A stretch of DNA of 64,000 nt, from the NCBI RefSeq assembly GCF_020179835.1, contig NZ_JAIUDA010000004.1, positions 310,001-374,000 on the forward strand. Direction: 5' to 3'. Made by a program: the position numbers and the translations under genes. Positions 1 through 8,471 of the stretch are shown here, in pieces (position 1 is the first letter of the stretch; each line of letters begins with the position of its first letter). The notes under the pieces were generated by a model. The model worked only from the letters and a program-made list of their open reading frames with translations. It was not told where the DNA came from and did not search any database. The stretch comes from Pantoea sp. alder81. Its GTDB lineage: Bacteria > Pseudomonadota > Gammaproteobacteria > Enterobacterales > Enterobacteriaceae.

Positions 1-1
1 G

Positions 2-742
2 CGCGCTTCAATTGCAGGAATGTTAGCGGTCCTGCTCATCTTAGTTCTTCGACAGCGCAGACCTGCATTGGGGCAGTTTTTTTCATTGCTGATTGTCGCG
101 CTGGGTGTCGTGATAGGCTTTCCATTGCTCACTGCACTGGCGTTACAGCATGTTAGCTCAGCACATTCCATCGTTTTTATTGGATTGCTTCCAATGTCTA
201 CCGCACTTTTTGCTGTGATTCGCGGAGGCGAGCGACCGCGAAAAGCATTCTGGTTATTTTCCACTCTTGGCTGTCTATTAGTGATGGGGTTTGCGTTGGT
301 GCACAGCGCAGCGGCATCACTGACCGGTGATCTCTTGATGTTCGCTGCAACATTAGTATGCGGTCTGGGTTACGCGGAAGGGGCGATGCTTTCTCGTCAC
401 ATGGGCGGCTGGCAGGTTATATGCTGGTCACTGATCCTTTCACTGCCTGCTATGTTGCTGGCAACGATGATGACTGCACCCGGCAGTTTCCAGTCGGTCC
501 ATGCGTCTGCGTGGTGGGCATTGGGTTATGTATCGCTGTTCAGCATGCTGATTGGTTTTATCTTTTGGTATAAAGGCCTGGCAACAGGGGGGATCGCCAG
601 CGTAGGACAACTGCAGCTTTTACAGCCTTTCTTTGGCCTCATTTTCTCAGCCTGGTTACTTCATGAATCCATTAATCCATCGATGCTGGTGGTGACGGCA
701 GCCGTTGTAGGTTGTTTGGCCGCTGGGCGTAAATTTCGGTGA
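2..742 (+). CDS. DMT-superfamily (EamA) permease, 5' truncated by the window edge
   Basis: This is an inner-membrane drug/metabolite-type exporter of the EamA family. The reading frame is open from base 2, so the true start lies upstream. The first in-frame ATG, at base 20, would give only 240 residues, against about 290-300 for the family. The visible part is a series of hydrophobic helices separated by short basic loops. The second EamA half ends in the usual pattern, with a helix after an FxxxxLHE-type motif (WLLHESINPS). The substrate cannot be read from the sequence; family members export amino acids, metabolites or drugs. A short imperfect hairpin region follows the stop. Confidence 0.85.
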   Translation, partial: RASIAGMLAVLLILVLRQRRPALGQFFSLLIVALGVVIGFPLLTALALQHVSSAHSIVFIGLLPMSTALFAVIRGGERPRKAFWLFSTLGCLLVMGFALVHSAAASLTGDLLMFAATLVCGLGYAEGAMLSRHMGGWQVICWSLILSLPAMLLATMMTAPGSFQSVHASAWWALGYVSLFSMLIGFIFWYKGLATGGIASVGQLQLLQPFFGLIFSAWLLHESINPSMLVVTAAVVGCLAAGRKFR

Positions 743-765
743 TAGCTTTACGCAATCTTAACGAA

Positions 766-790
766 CCTTGCGCAGTTGTTAAGCGCAAGG
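766..790 (+). terminator. Hairpin, possible terminator after the DMT gene
   Basis: A perfect 8-bp inverted repeat (CCTTGCGC / GCGCAAGG) with a 9-nt loop starts 24 bases after the permease stop. The following TAAATATTCTT is U-rich but not a clean U run, so termination is plausible rather than certain. Confidence 0.45.
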
Positions 791-871
791 TAAATATTCT
801 TAAAATAAACCGCTCCGCTCGCTGTTTTTCCCGTTAAACTGCTTTTCTTGTCGATCAGACTTTTCCAGTGA

Positions 872-1957
872 ATGAATTATTACTCACCTGATGATAGCCA
901 TCTGAAGCGGCGTTCGGAACGCTTCGTACGTCGTATGTTTATCATGCGCCAGCTTGGCACAATTTTATGTTTCTTCCCGATTCTCTCTGTATTGATGGAG
1001 ATGGATCGCGGTGTGGCGTTCAGCGCCCTGTTATTTACCAATGCGTTTGTCTGGCCGTGGGTGGCTTATCGCCGGGCATTGCGTGCAGAGGATTCAACCG
1101 GCACCGAACGCAATAACTTAACGCTAGACGCGGCATTTGGTGGGATTTGGGTGGCGCTGATGGCGCTTAGCCCTTTGCCGTCATTTATCATTATGGCGGT
1201 GCTGGCCTCGGATCGTTACGCAGCAGGGGGCGCAGCGCAGTTGATCGCGGCCATGCAGGCTTTCCTTTGTGCTTTTGTGATGGTCTGGCTGGTAGATGGC
1301 GCGGGGGTCCATCTCGCATTCAGTGCGCAAACCGTCTGGCTGACGTTGCCGCTGGCAACCTGCTATATGCTGGTATTGAGCGTGACGTCTTACAATCTCA
1401 CCTGGCAACTGCGTAAACGAAACCGGGAACTGGAACGCATCGCACTGATGGATCCTGGTCTGGAAATTCCCAACCGTCGGCTGTTTGAGCGTCGTCTGGA
1501 GAGTGAATTTCTCAGCACGCGTCGTGGTGAAAGTGCGGGCTATCTGTTGCTGATGGATCTCGATTACTTCAAGTCGGTGAACGATACCTGGGGCCATGAA
1601 GCCGGGGATTTTTTGCTGGCGGAGATTTCGGCGCTGCTACGCAATCACGTGGGCTTGCAGGATATTCCCGCGCGTTTCGGTGGCGATGAGCTGGGCGTGA
1701 TCGTGCATCATGCGACCGATGAATCGGTGGTGGCACTGGCGAACCGACTCAAAGAAAAAATTGCTCAGGTGCGCCTGCCGGCGTCAGCGGAGTTTCACTG
1801 CTCGGTGAGTATTGGCATTGCCTCTGCCTCCAATGCGGAGTCATTACGTCACTGGCTGCGCCATGCGGACGAAGCGTTATACGAGGTGAAACGCGCCGGA
1901 CGTAATGGCGTGCGACTGTGGGAACCGCCGCAACCACCGTTGGCCGGCGCCGCCTGA
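872..1957 (+). CDS. MASE2-GGDEF membrane protein, AdrA/DgcC-like, with altered motifs
   Basis: The likely role is cyclic-di-GMP synthesis or sensing at the inner membrane. Residues about 15-180 form a MASE2-type multi-helix sensor (RRMFIMRQLGT start, WPWVAYRRALRA loop), as in E. coli DgcC/AdrA. Residues about 190-355 form a GGDEF domain. The substrate segment MDLDYFKSVNDTWGHEAGD is well kept. However, the signature reads GGDEL (270-274) instead of GGDEF, the usual D-x-L-T-G-L entry motif reads DPGLEIPNRR, and the RxxD inhibitory site is absent (GLQD). Activity is therefore uncertain. The stop codon abuts the stop of the convergent OsmC-like gene. The start has only a weak ribosome-binding site. 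Confidence 0.88.
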   Translation: MNYYSPDDSHLKRRSERFVRRMFIMRQLGTILCFFPILSVLMEMDRGVAFSALLFTNAFVWPWVAYRRALRAEDSTGTERNNLTLDAAFGGIWVALMALSPLPSFIIMAVLASDRYAAGGAAQLIAAMQAFLCAFVMVWLVDGAGVHLAFSAQTVWLTLPLATCYMLVLSVTSYNLTWQLRKRNRELERIALMDPGLEIPNRRLFERRLESEFLSTRRGESAGYLLLMDLDYFKSVNDTWGHEAGDFLLAEISALLRNHVGLQDIPARFGGDELGVIVHHATDESVVALANRLKEKIAQVRLPASAEFHCSVSIGIASASNAESLRHWLRHADEALYEVKRAGRNGVRLWEPPQPPLAGAA

Positions 1958-2416
1958 TCAGGCAAACGTCGGTTCGCAGTTCACCGGGAAGTTGAGTGAA
2001 TTTGCCACGTAACAGGCCTCATGTGCCTGATGATGTAACTCACGCGCGCGGTCCGCATCTGCCGGATCGCGCAGCGTAATACGTGGTTTCAGCGTGATTT
2101 GCGTGAAACGACCTCGCGCCCCTTCCACCATGGTGCCTTCCGCCGCATCTTCATAATCTTCCACCACAATTCCCGCGTCTGCGCACAGATGCAGATACCA
2201 CAGTTTGTGGCAGGCTGAGGCCGATGCGAGCAGTAACTCTTCAGGATTCCAGCGCGTTGCATCACCGCGAAATGCCGGATCGGCGCTCAAAGGCATCGTA
2301 GGTTTGCCGTTTGCCAGCATCTCACTGTTACGATCGTAAGCCGTGTAAGAAGAGGTGCCGGTACCGCGATTGCCGGTCCAGCGAACCGTGACCTGATAGT
2401 GGTGTTCCCGTGCCAT
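1958..2416 (-). CDS. OsmC/Ohr-family protein
   Basis: This is a 152-residue cytoplasmic protein of the OsmC/Ohr fold, a family of thiol-dependent hydroperoxide reductases. The N-terminal strand region has the typical RWTGNRGTGT pattern. It contains the helix ELLLASASACHKLWYLHLC, which carries the first conserved cysteine, and the C-terminal ACYVANSLNFPVNC, which carries the second cysteine region. The length fits the family. The gene is preceded by AAGGAAC about 8 nt before the ATG. It is monocistronic by appearance and convergent with the GGDEF gene, with no intergenic base. The exact substrate (organic peroxide or other) is not readable. Confidence 0.85.
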   Translation of the reverse strand: MAREHHYQVTVRWTGNRGTGTSSYTAYDRNSEMLANGKPTMPLSADPAFRGDATRWNPEELLLASASACHKLWYLHLCADAGIVVEDYEDAAEGTMVEGARGRFTQITLKPRITLRDPADADRARELHHQAHEACYVANSLNFPVNCEPTFA

Positions 2417-2487
2417 AGCTGAAGTTCCTTTTAAGGGGGATCGGCGGCTAGTTTACTGCGTTTACTGGCGCGGCGGGAAGGCTCTGG

Positions 2488-3147
2488 TCAGGCACCGCGC
2501 GTCAAATCCCCAATATCCAACGTTTCGGTCTGGCAAATGGAAATCAAGCTGGCGGCTGCTTCACTCAGCCGTACAAAGGTATGGCGCATCGTACTGTCGA
2601 TGTAGGCGCTATCGCCTTGCGCGAGCCGCAGCGGCGCGTAGAGCTGCGTATGCAACATTACTTCGCCTGATAAGACGTAAATGAACTCTTCGCCAGCATG
2701 CTGAGACCAGGCTTCTGGCGGCGGCAACTCCCGTGTCTCAATCCCCATCACCACCGGAATCATCCCTTTCACCAGCAGTTCAGCGGCATGCACTTCATAG
2801 CGAAAATAGGGATTGGTAAATGCCAGTCCTTTGCCGGCCAGAGTGTAGGTGCGACGCCCCTGAATGGCGGCGCTCGTCACCGAGGGCGCCGGCAGCTCAT
2901 CGGCAAACAGTTCTGCCAGAGAGTAATCAAACGCGCTGGCAATCTTGGCAATAGTATCGAATGAAGCGGATACCTGGCCTTTCTCAATCTTTGAAAGTGT
3001 CGAAATTGACACGCCACTTAACTCGGCAACCTGCTCCAGCGTCAACTCACGTGCCTGACGTATCATCTTGATTCGCAGTCCAAAATCTTGTTCACCGGTC
3101 AAGGCGGCGCCCAGCCCGGAGGCTTCATGCTGTCGGGTGGTTTTCAT
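2488..3147 (-). CDS. XRE-family transcriptional regulator with C-terminal cupin domain
   Basis: This is a regulator of about 219 residues. Residues about 25-80 are a helix-turn-helix of the Cro/cI type (LTLEQVAELSGVSISTLSKI). Residues about 130-205 are a cupin barrel (WSQHAGEEFIYVLSGEV, then DSAYIDSTMRHTF) that probably binds a small effector. I use the ATG at 3147; an upstream TTG at 3153 is the only alternative. It is transcribed away from the nitrilase/ABC/amidase operon, so it most likely controls that operon in response to a substrate or product. A short palindrome in the shared intergenic region is a candidate operator. Confidence 0.9.
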   Translation of the reverse strand: MKTTRQHEASGLGAALTGEQDFGLRIKMIRQARELTLEQVAELSGVSISTLSKIEKGQVSASFDTIAKIASAFDYSLAELFADELPAPSVTSAAIQGRRTYTLAGKGLAFTNPYFRYEVHAAELLVKGMIPVVMGIETRELPPPEAWSQHAGEEFIYVLSGEVMLHTQLYAPLRLAQGDSAYIDSTMRHTFVRLSEAAASLISICQTETLDIGDLTRGA

Positions 3148-3196
3148 TGGCAATGATTCTTCTGCTTAGTGAACTGGAAAGTTAATTTCTCACATA

Positions 3197-3211
3197 TGAT
3201 AAAAATTATCA
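3197..3211. promoter_or_regulatory. Palindrome, candidate operator for the XRE-cupin regulator
   Basis: TGATAA-AAA-TTATCA is a perfect 6-bp inverted repeat between the divergent regulator and nitrilase genes. It is placed where a regulator could overlap both promoters. Binding is inferred from position only. Confidence 0.4.
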
Positions 3212-3280
3212 CATAAGAAAATTGTATTGGTCTAAATGTGAGCAGAGTAGCAGTTTAAAAGAAAACTTCTGGGAGCTGCT

Positions 3281-4198
3281 ATGAACATAACCACCATCGC
3301 CAGCGTCACTCTGACCGCGTTTTACGACAAAACCCGCAACCTTAACAACCTGCTGAGTTGGATGGAACATGCGGCACAGGAGGGCGCCGATCTGGTGGTG
3401 TTCCCTGAGCAGGTTTTGCAAGGTTATCTGCCGGATACGCTCAACTGGAACGGTGAAGCAGTGGCCTGGCAAATGGCGCAAGCCGAAGTGGTGCCAGAGG
3501 GTCAGAGCGTACAGGCAATACAGACGCTCGCCACGCAACTGGGCTTGCACGTGATTTTTGGCATGACAGAACGCCATCCCGAACGTGCCGAAATCCTGTT
3601 TAACAGCGCGGTGCTGTTAGGGCCAGACGGTTTGGTCGGCGTGTATCGCAAAGTGCATCAGCCGGGCGATGAGAAGCATGTCTACTATCCCGGCAGCGAT
3701 TTCCCGGTGTTCAGCACGCCAATTGGCCGCATTGGTATGTTGATTTGCTACGACAAAGTCTTCCCGGAAAGCACTCGCGAGTTGGCGCTGAAAGGCGCGG
3801 ACATCATGATCATGCCCACCGCATGGGGCTATGCCGGAGACGGCAGTGCAGGCGATGCCGATCCGATGGTCGATAGCTACACGCTGTTTGGCCGCGTGCG
3901 CGCACTGGAAAATCAATGCTGGATGATCGAATCCAATCTGTGCGGCCAGCACGGCAATCTGCACTATCACGGCCACAGCCGCATCATCGATCCGCTGGGG
4001 AATATCGTGGCGGACAGTGGCACCACGGAAGGGATGGCGATTGCCAGCGTCGAGGTGCAATCCGCCATTCTGCGCGCCCGCAGCAGTGACTATCTCGGCT
4101 ATCACTTCCTGAAAGATTACGTTCCGGTGCAGGCCCCGCCTTCGCCGCTGACGGTTCACAATCGCCACGCGCGACCTTTGGGGGAACACCATGAGTAA
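3281..4198 (+). CDS. Carbon-nitrogen hydrolase (nitrilase superfamily)
   Basis: This is a 305-residue cytoplasmic hydrolase that cleaves a nitrile or amide C-N bond. The Glu-Lys-Cys triad is visible: Glu43 in VVFPEQV, Lys124 in YRKVHQPGD, and Cys156 in LICYDKVFPE. The length and the order of motifs are normal for the superfamily. GGAG lies six bases before the ATG. It is the first gene of an operon followed, with an 8-base overlap, by an ABC ATPase, then a permease, a binding protein, a small GatC-like protein and an amidase. This suggests uptake and stepwise release of ammonia from an organic nitrogen compound. Whether it is a nitrilase or an aliphatic or omega amidase cannot be told from the sequence. 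Confidence 0.88.
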   Translation: MNITTIASVTLTAFYDKTRNLNNLLSWMEHAAQEGADLVVFPEQVLQGYLPDTLNWNGEAVAWQMAQAEVVPEGQSVQAIQTLATQLGLHVIFGMTERHPERAEILFNSAVLLGPDGLVGVYRKVHQPGDEKHVYYPGSDFPVFSTPIGRIGMLICYDKVFPESTRELALKGADIMIMPTAWGYAGDGSAGDADPMVDSYTLFGRVRALENQCWMIESNLCGQHGNLHYHGHSRIIDPLGNIVADSGTTEGMAIASVEVQSAILRARSSDYLGYHFLKDYVPVQAPPSPLTVHNRHARPLGEHHE

Positions 4199-4973
4199 AG
4201 TTCTGGAAGCCGCTGGCATCCACAAAAGCTATCCCACGCCGGAGGGTGAGGTGACGGTGCTGCGCAACCTCAACTTCCACGCCAATCGCAATGAATTTGT
4301 CTCCTTTGTCGGGCCCAGCGGCTGCGGAAAATCGACACTGTTCAACATCATCACCGGACTGCTGATGCCCGACAGCGGCAGCATTCTGCTGAAGAATCGT
4401 GAAACCACCGGCACGCCGTCACCGGAACTGGGCTACGTGCTGCAAAAAGACCTGCTGTTCCCGTGGCGTACGGTGATCGACAACGTGATCCTCGGGCTGG
4501 AGGTGCGCGGCATGCCCAAAGCACAGGCCCGAGCCAAAGCGCGTGAACTGTTCGAACTCTACAAAATGACCGGCTACGAGCAGAAGTATCCGTCGCAGCT
4601 TTCTGGCGGCATGAAACAGCGTGTGGCTCTGATGCGCACCATGGTCACCAACCCGGAAATCATCCTGATGGATGAGGCTTATAAGGCGCTGGACTACCCG
4701 CTCAAAATCTCGCTGGAAAGTGAGCTGCTGAGCGTGGTGAAAGAGCAGCACAAGACGGTGATCTTCATTACGCATGACATCGAAGAGGCGGTCACGTTGT
4801 CGGATCGTGTTTATGTGATGAAAGCGCGACCAGGTGAAATTGTGCAGGAGATTGAGGTCGATCTCGGCACGGAAAGCCTGTCGATTCCCGAACGCCGCTT
4901 GTCGCCGCGTTTTAATGAGTATTACGAGCACATCTGGCGCAGCATCGGCATCCAGCCTGAGCCGGTTAACTAA
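4191..4973 (+). CDS. ABC transporter ATPase, NitT/TauT (SsuB-like) family
   Basis: This is a 260-residue ATPase subunit of an importer, acting at the inner face of the membrane. Walker A is GPSGCGKST, the Q-loop is YVLQKDLLFPW, the signature is LSGGMKQRVA and the H-loop is FITHDIEEA. The Walker B and D-loop region is unusual: it reads ILMDEAYKALD where the family nearly always has DEPFGALD. The catalytic Glu is kept, but Pro, Phe and Gly are replaced. The gene overlaps the nitrilase end by 8 bases and lies 12 bases before the permease, so it belongs to the same operon. The substrate is probably a small organic nitrogen or sulfur compound. Confidence 0.92.
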   Translation: MSKVLEAAGIHKSYPTPEGEVTVLRNLNFHANRNEFVSFVGPSGCGKSTLFNIITGLLMPDSGSILLKNRETTGTPSPELGYVLQKDLLFPWRTVIDNVILGLEVRGMPKAQARAKARELFELYKMTGYEQKYPSQLSGGMKQRVALMRTMVTNPEIILMDEAYKALDYPLKISLESELLSVVKEQHKTVIFITHDIEEAVTLSDRVYVMKARPGEIVQEIEVDLGTESLSIPERRLSPRFNEYYEHIWRSIGIQPEPVN

Positions 4974-4985
4974 CGAGAGGACGAA

Positions 4986-5828
4986 ATGACAATGAACTCA
5001 GTGTCTACGCGCCCCACGGTTGCCGCGACAGCCAATCGCAGCTCGCGTGAAACCTTTTTCCGATCGGCTAACGCACGCCGCTACACGCTGCTGTTTTTGC
5101 AGGTGGCAATTGTCGTGGTGCTGCTGGGAGGCTGGGAACTCGGTGTGCGCAGTGGCAACATCAATGCCTTCCTGTTCTCCAGCCCGTCTCAGGTGTGGGA
5201 GGTGCTGGTTCAGCGCTTCCAGTCCGGTGAGATGGTGACCGATATCCGCGTCACCGCCGTTGAAACCCTGGTGGGCTTTGCGGTGGGTGCGATTGGCGGC
5301 TCGATTCTGGGCTTGCTGCTGTGGTACTCGCGTTTTATCTCCGACCTTGCCGCGCCGTTTATCGCCGCGATCGGCTCAATTCCGGTGCTGGCGATTGCGC
5401 CAATGACCATCATCTGGTTTGGCACGGAGATGCTTTCCAAAGTGGTGATTGTGGCGTTTTCGTGCGTGGTGGTGTCACTGACGACGTCCTATAAAGGCGC
5501 GATGCGCACCGATCCTGATCTCATCAACCTCCTGCGATCCTTCAACGCTGGACGCGGCACCATCTTCTTCAAGCTGGTGGTGCCATCTGCCATGTTGTGG
5601 GTGCTGTCAGGCTTACGCCTCAATGTTGGCTTCGCACTGGTCGGTGCCATCGTTGGCGAATACATCTCTTCAGATAGCGGCGTGGGTCACATGATCCTGC
5701 TGGGCAGTTCCAACTTCGGTATGAACATTGTGCTGGCTGGCATCGTGCTGGTCATGCTGATGATGCTGTGTTTCAACGCGCTGGTGGCATTTCTTGAACG
5801 CCTCATTCTCTCCTGGGACAGGAAATAA
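4986..5828 (+). CDS. ABC transporter permease, NitT/TauT (SsuC-like) family
   Basis: This is a 280-residue inner-membrane permease with a long N-terminal cytoplasmic stretch and about six helices. The coupling (EAA-type) loop that contacts the ATPase is near residues 185-205 (LRSFNAGRGTIFFKLVVPSA). GAGAGG precedes the chosen ATG; a second in-frame ATG is two codons downstream. It sits between the ATPase (12-base gap) and the binding protein (2-base gap), forming a complete importer. Confidence 0.92.
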   Translation: MTMNSVSTRPTVAATANRSSRETFFRSANARRYTLLFLQVAIVVVLLGGWELGVRSGNINAFLFSSPSQVWEVLVQRFQSGEMVTDIRVTAVETLVGFAVGAIGGSILGLLLWYSRFISDLAAPFIAAIGSIPVLAIAPMTIIWFGTEMLSKVVIVAFSCVVVSLTTSYKGAMRTDPDLINLLRSFNAGRGTIFFKLVVPSAMLWVLSGLRLNVGFALVGAIVGEYISSDSGVGHMILLGSSNFGMNIVLAGIVLVMLMMLCFNALVAFLERLILSWDRK

Positions 5829-5830
5829 TC

Positions 5831-6838
5831 ATGAAAAAATTCCGTTTAGCTACGATCTCTGCCGCAGTCTCTTTGGCTTCCATGGTGTGCGCGCACGCGG
5901 CCGACACGCCAGTGCGCATCAACCAGGCGTTTCAGTCTCTGCTCTATCTGCCGCTGTATGTGGCGCAGGAACAGGGCTTTTTCAAACAGCAGGGCGTTGA
6001 GGTCAAAATCAGCACTGGCGGCGGCGGGGCGCAATCCTGGTCAGCCGTGATTGGCGGTTCGGCTGATTTTTCGATTCAGGATCCGGTGTTTGTGCCTAAA
6101 ACCCGTGAAAACGGTGGCAAAGGGGTGGTTGTAGCCGGTGTTCAGAACGCGCCAACTATCTTTATCTTCGGCAAAGAAGCGGCTTCATTGCAGGACAATT
6201 TATCGCTGCTAGCGGGTAAACGCGTGGTAACCAGCCCGCAACCCGACACCACGTGGGCATTTATGAGTTATCTGATCAAACAGAACAACCTCAAAGACGT
6301 GAAGCTGGTGCATGTGGCGATTGGCAATGAGATCCCGGCGGTGGCGGCAGGTCGTGCGGATTACGCATTGGCGGCGGAGCCACAAACCACCATGGCGGAA
6401 ATGCAGAATGGACTCCACGTGGTTTACTCGTTCTCAGCGGCACAATCCTGGTATCCGTTTGCCTTCTCCAGCCTGACCACCACTCAACAGTATATCGATA
6501 AAAATCCGCAGGCCGCGCAGGCTGTTGTCACCGCCTTTGAACAGGCCTCGCGCTATATCTACAAGCACCCGGCTGAGTCGGTGACTATTGCACGCAAATA
6601 CTTCCCGGCGCTGCCCGAGGAGGTAGTGAAAACTGCGGTGCAGCGTGAAATTGATGCCAAAGGCTATCCGGAGAATGTGCTGGTGTCGCAGAAGGCCTGG
6701 GATAACAACATGAACATTGCGCTGTACGCCAAAAACATCAAAGCCTATCCCTCTGAAGCCACGTCGTATCAGAACAACGTGAATACCGAGCTGGCGACAA
6801 AGGCTAAAGAGGCGGTCGATGCGATGGGTGACAAATAA
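5831..6838 (+). CDS. ABC transporter periplasmic substrate-binding protein, NMT1/SsuA-like
   Basis: This is a 335-residue secreted binding protein. A Sec signal peptide covers residues 1 to about 23 (MKKFRLA.. to VCAHA, cleavage before ADTP). The mature start matches the NMT1/THI5-like fold (SLLYLPLYVAQEQGFFKQQG), which binds small amines, sulfonates, pyrimidines or nitriles. It begins two bases after the permease stop and closes the transporter part of the operon. It is followed by the small GatC-like gene and the amidase, which suggests that the imported compound is a substrate of the nitrilase or amidase. Confidence 0.92.
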   Translation: MKKFRLATISAAVSLASMVCAHAADTPVRINQAFQSLLYLPLYVAQEQGFFKQQGVEVKISTGGGGAQSWSAVIGGSADFSIQDPVFVPKTRENGGKGVVVAGVQNAPTIFIFGKEAASLQDNLSLLAGKRVVTSPQPDTTWAFMSYLIKQNNLKDVKLVHVAIGNEIPAVAAGRADYALAAEPQTTMAEMQNGLHVVYSFSAAQSWYPFAFSSLTTTQQYIDKNPQAAQAVVTAFEQASRYIYKHPAESVTIARKYFPALPEEVVKTAVQREIDAKGYPENVLVSQKAWDNNMNIALYAKNIKAYPSEATSYQNNVNTELATKAKEAVDAMGDK

Positions 6839-6904
6839 GTCATCACACACCTTAAACAGGTTATGGGCGTGCCGCTGTGCGCCCGCTATAAAAGAGGATG
6901 GATT

Positions 6905-7108
6905 ATGGATGCACTGACACTCCGTCTGGCGTTAATACAACGCCATTGCGCAGCAGATGCGGTTGAACTGGAACATCTGCTCACCGATTGTGAAGCGCGT
7001 GCGGCGGGCGTCAGTGCCTTTGCTGCACAACATTTCGCGCCAATACTACTGCCGGCAAACGCCTGGGTATCCGCTTTGCAGCCGCCGCTGGAGTTGCCTC
7101 ATGAGTGA
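6905..7108 (+). CDS. 67-residue GatC/AtzG-like small subunit (tentative)
   Basis: This is a small, mostly helical protein that begins at an ATG after a good AGAGGA site. An upstream in-frame start at 6863 has no such site. It ends in ATGAGTGA, where the amidase start overlaps its stop, which implies translational coupling. Known AtzE/GatA-type amidases often need a small partner of this size (GatC, AtzG, HpxX), encoded directly upstream. The similarity is positional and by size; I cannot see a decisive sequence motif. It could alternatively be an unrelated small protein. Confidence 0.6.
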   Translation: MDALTLRLALIQRHCAADAVELEHLLTDCEARAAGVSAFAAQHFAPILLPANAWVSALQPPLELPHE

Positions 7109-8471
7109 GTTAATCGATGCCTCGATGCTGACGTTGGCTCAGCAGCTGCGCACGCGGCAGACCAGCGTGCCAGAGTTGGTCGAAGCCTGTCTGGCGCGTG
7201 AGGAAACCACGCGCGATCTCAATGCGTTCAATGAAGTTTATGTGTCTCAGGTTCGCCAGACGGCCAAAGCCAGCCAGCGCATGTTAGAGCAGGGCTACGA
7301 TCTCGGGCCACTACACGGGATGCCGATCGCCATCAAAGCCAATATCGATTTGGCCGGCGAGGAGATGCACGCCGGTAGCCAAATCCTGAGCGGTAATATC
7401 GCCCAACGCGATGCAGTGGTGGTACAGCGTCTGAAGCAGGCGGGCGCGTTAATTATCGGCAGCACCAATATGCATGAGTTCGCATGGGGCGGCACCACTA
7501 ACAATCCGCACTATGGCGCGAGCAGCAATCCCTGGGATGATGCACGCATTCCCGCCGGATCCAGCGGGGGTTCCGGCGTGGCAGCTTCGGTGCGCAGTGC
7601 GCTGGCAACGCTCGGAACCGATACCGGTGGATCGATTCGTTTACCGGCGTCGATGAACGGGATCACGGGGTTACGTCCGGGCGTGGGGCGACTCTCCACG
7701 GAGGGCATCTTCCCGCTGGCGACCAGTCTCGATACGGTGGGGCCGCTGGCGCGCTATGCCGAAGAATGTGAAGCGGTGTTTAACGCACTGGATGGCAAAT
7801 CGCAGCCGCTCACTGTTCTACCGGACCTGGCGGGTTTGCGTATCGGCCTGCTGCCGGATGTGCATCAGCAGGTACAGCCCGATGTCGGCGCTGCTTACGA
7901 TCAAATGGTGCAGTGGTTTAGTGCAGCAGGCGCGCGCTGCCAGACGCTGAACTTTACCGGGCTTGAGCAGGCGGTGAATGCGCTGGTGCTGATCAACCTC
8001 GCGGAACCGGCTTCATTGCATGCCGCCTGGCTTGCTGAGCGTCCGCAAGAGTACGGCGCTGACGTGCGAAAGCTGCTGCAGGCGGGTTTAAGTATTACGG
8101 CAGTGGAATATCTGCAAGCCCAGCGCTTCCGCACCGGACTGCGCATGCAACTGTTGCAGCATCTCAATCAGGTGGATGTGATTCTGGTACCAACGCTGCC
8201 GTTTACCGCACCGCATAAAGGGCTGGAAGCGATTCAAATGGGCGATCGCGAAGAGAGCGTATTGACCGGCAACATGCGCTACAACGCGCTGGCAAGTTTG
8301 TCAGCACTGCCGGCGATCAGTCTGCCGGTGGGGTTTGATCATGCAGGGATGCCGATCGGCATGCAGTTAATCGGGCGCGATGGTGCTGAACGTCAGTTGC
8401 TGGCTTTGGCACGACGTTTCCAGCTGCAGCACGATTTTCATCTGCAAACGCCCACGCGGCTACGTGTGTGA
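7101..8471 (+). CDS. Amidase-signature family hydrolase (AtzE/GatA-like)
   Basis: This is a 456-residue amidase. The Ser-cisSer-Lys triad is in place: Lys79 in PIAIKANID, cis-Ser155 in GSSGGSG, and nucleophile Ser178 in GTDTGGSIRLP. The frame is open further upstream to 6957, but the ATG at 7101 overlaps the stop of the small upstream gene and gives the normal family N-terminus (LTLAQQLRTRQTSVPELVEA). It probably converts an amide, possibly the product of the nitrilase or of transported material, into an acid and ammonia. The DMT permease follows with a GTGA overlap. Confidence 0.92.
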   Translation: MSELIDASMLTLAQQLRTRQTSVPELVEACLAREETTRDLNAFNEVYVSQVRQTAKASQRMLEQGYDLGPLHGMPIAIKANIDLAGEEMHAGSQILSGNIAQRDAVVVQRLKQAGALIIGSTNMHEFAWGGTTNNPHYGASSNPWDDARIPAGSSGGSGVAASVRSALATLGTDTGGSIRLPASMNGITGLRPGVGRLSTEGIFPLATSLDTVGPLARYAEECEAVFNALDGKSQPLTVLPDLAGLRIGLLPDVHQQVQPDVGAAYDQMVQWFSAAGARCQTLNFTGLEQAVNALVLINLAEPASLHAAWLAERPQEYGADVRKLLQAGLSITAVEYLQAQRFRTGLRMQLLQHLNQVDVILVPTLPFTAPHKGLEAIQMGDREESVLTGNMRYNALASLSALPAISLPVGFDHAGMPIGMQLIGRDGAERQLLALARRFQLQHDFHLQTPTRLRV

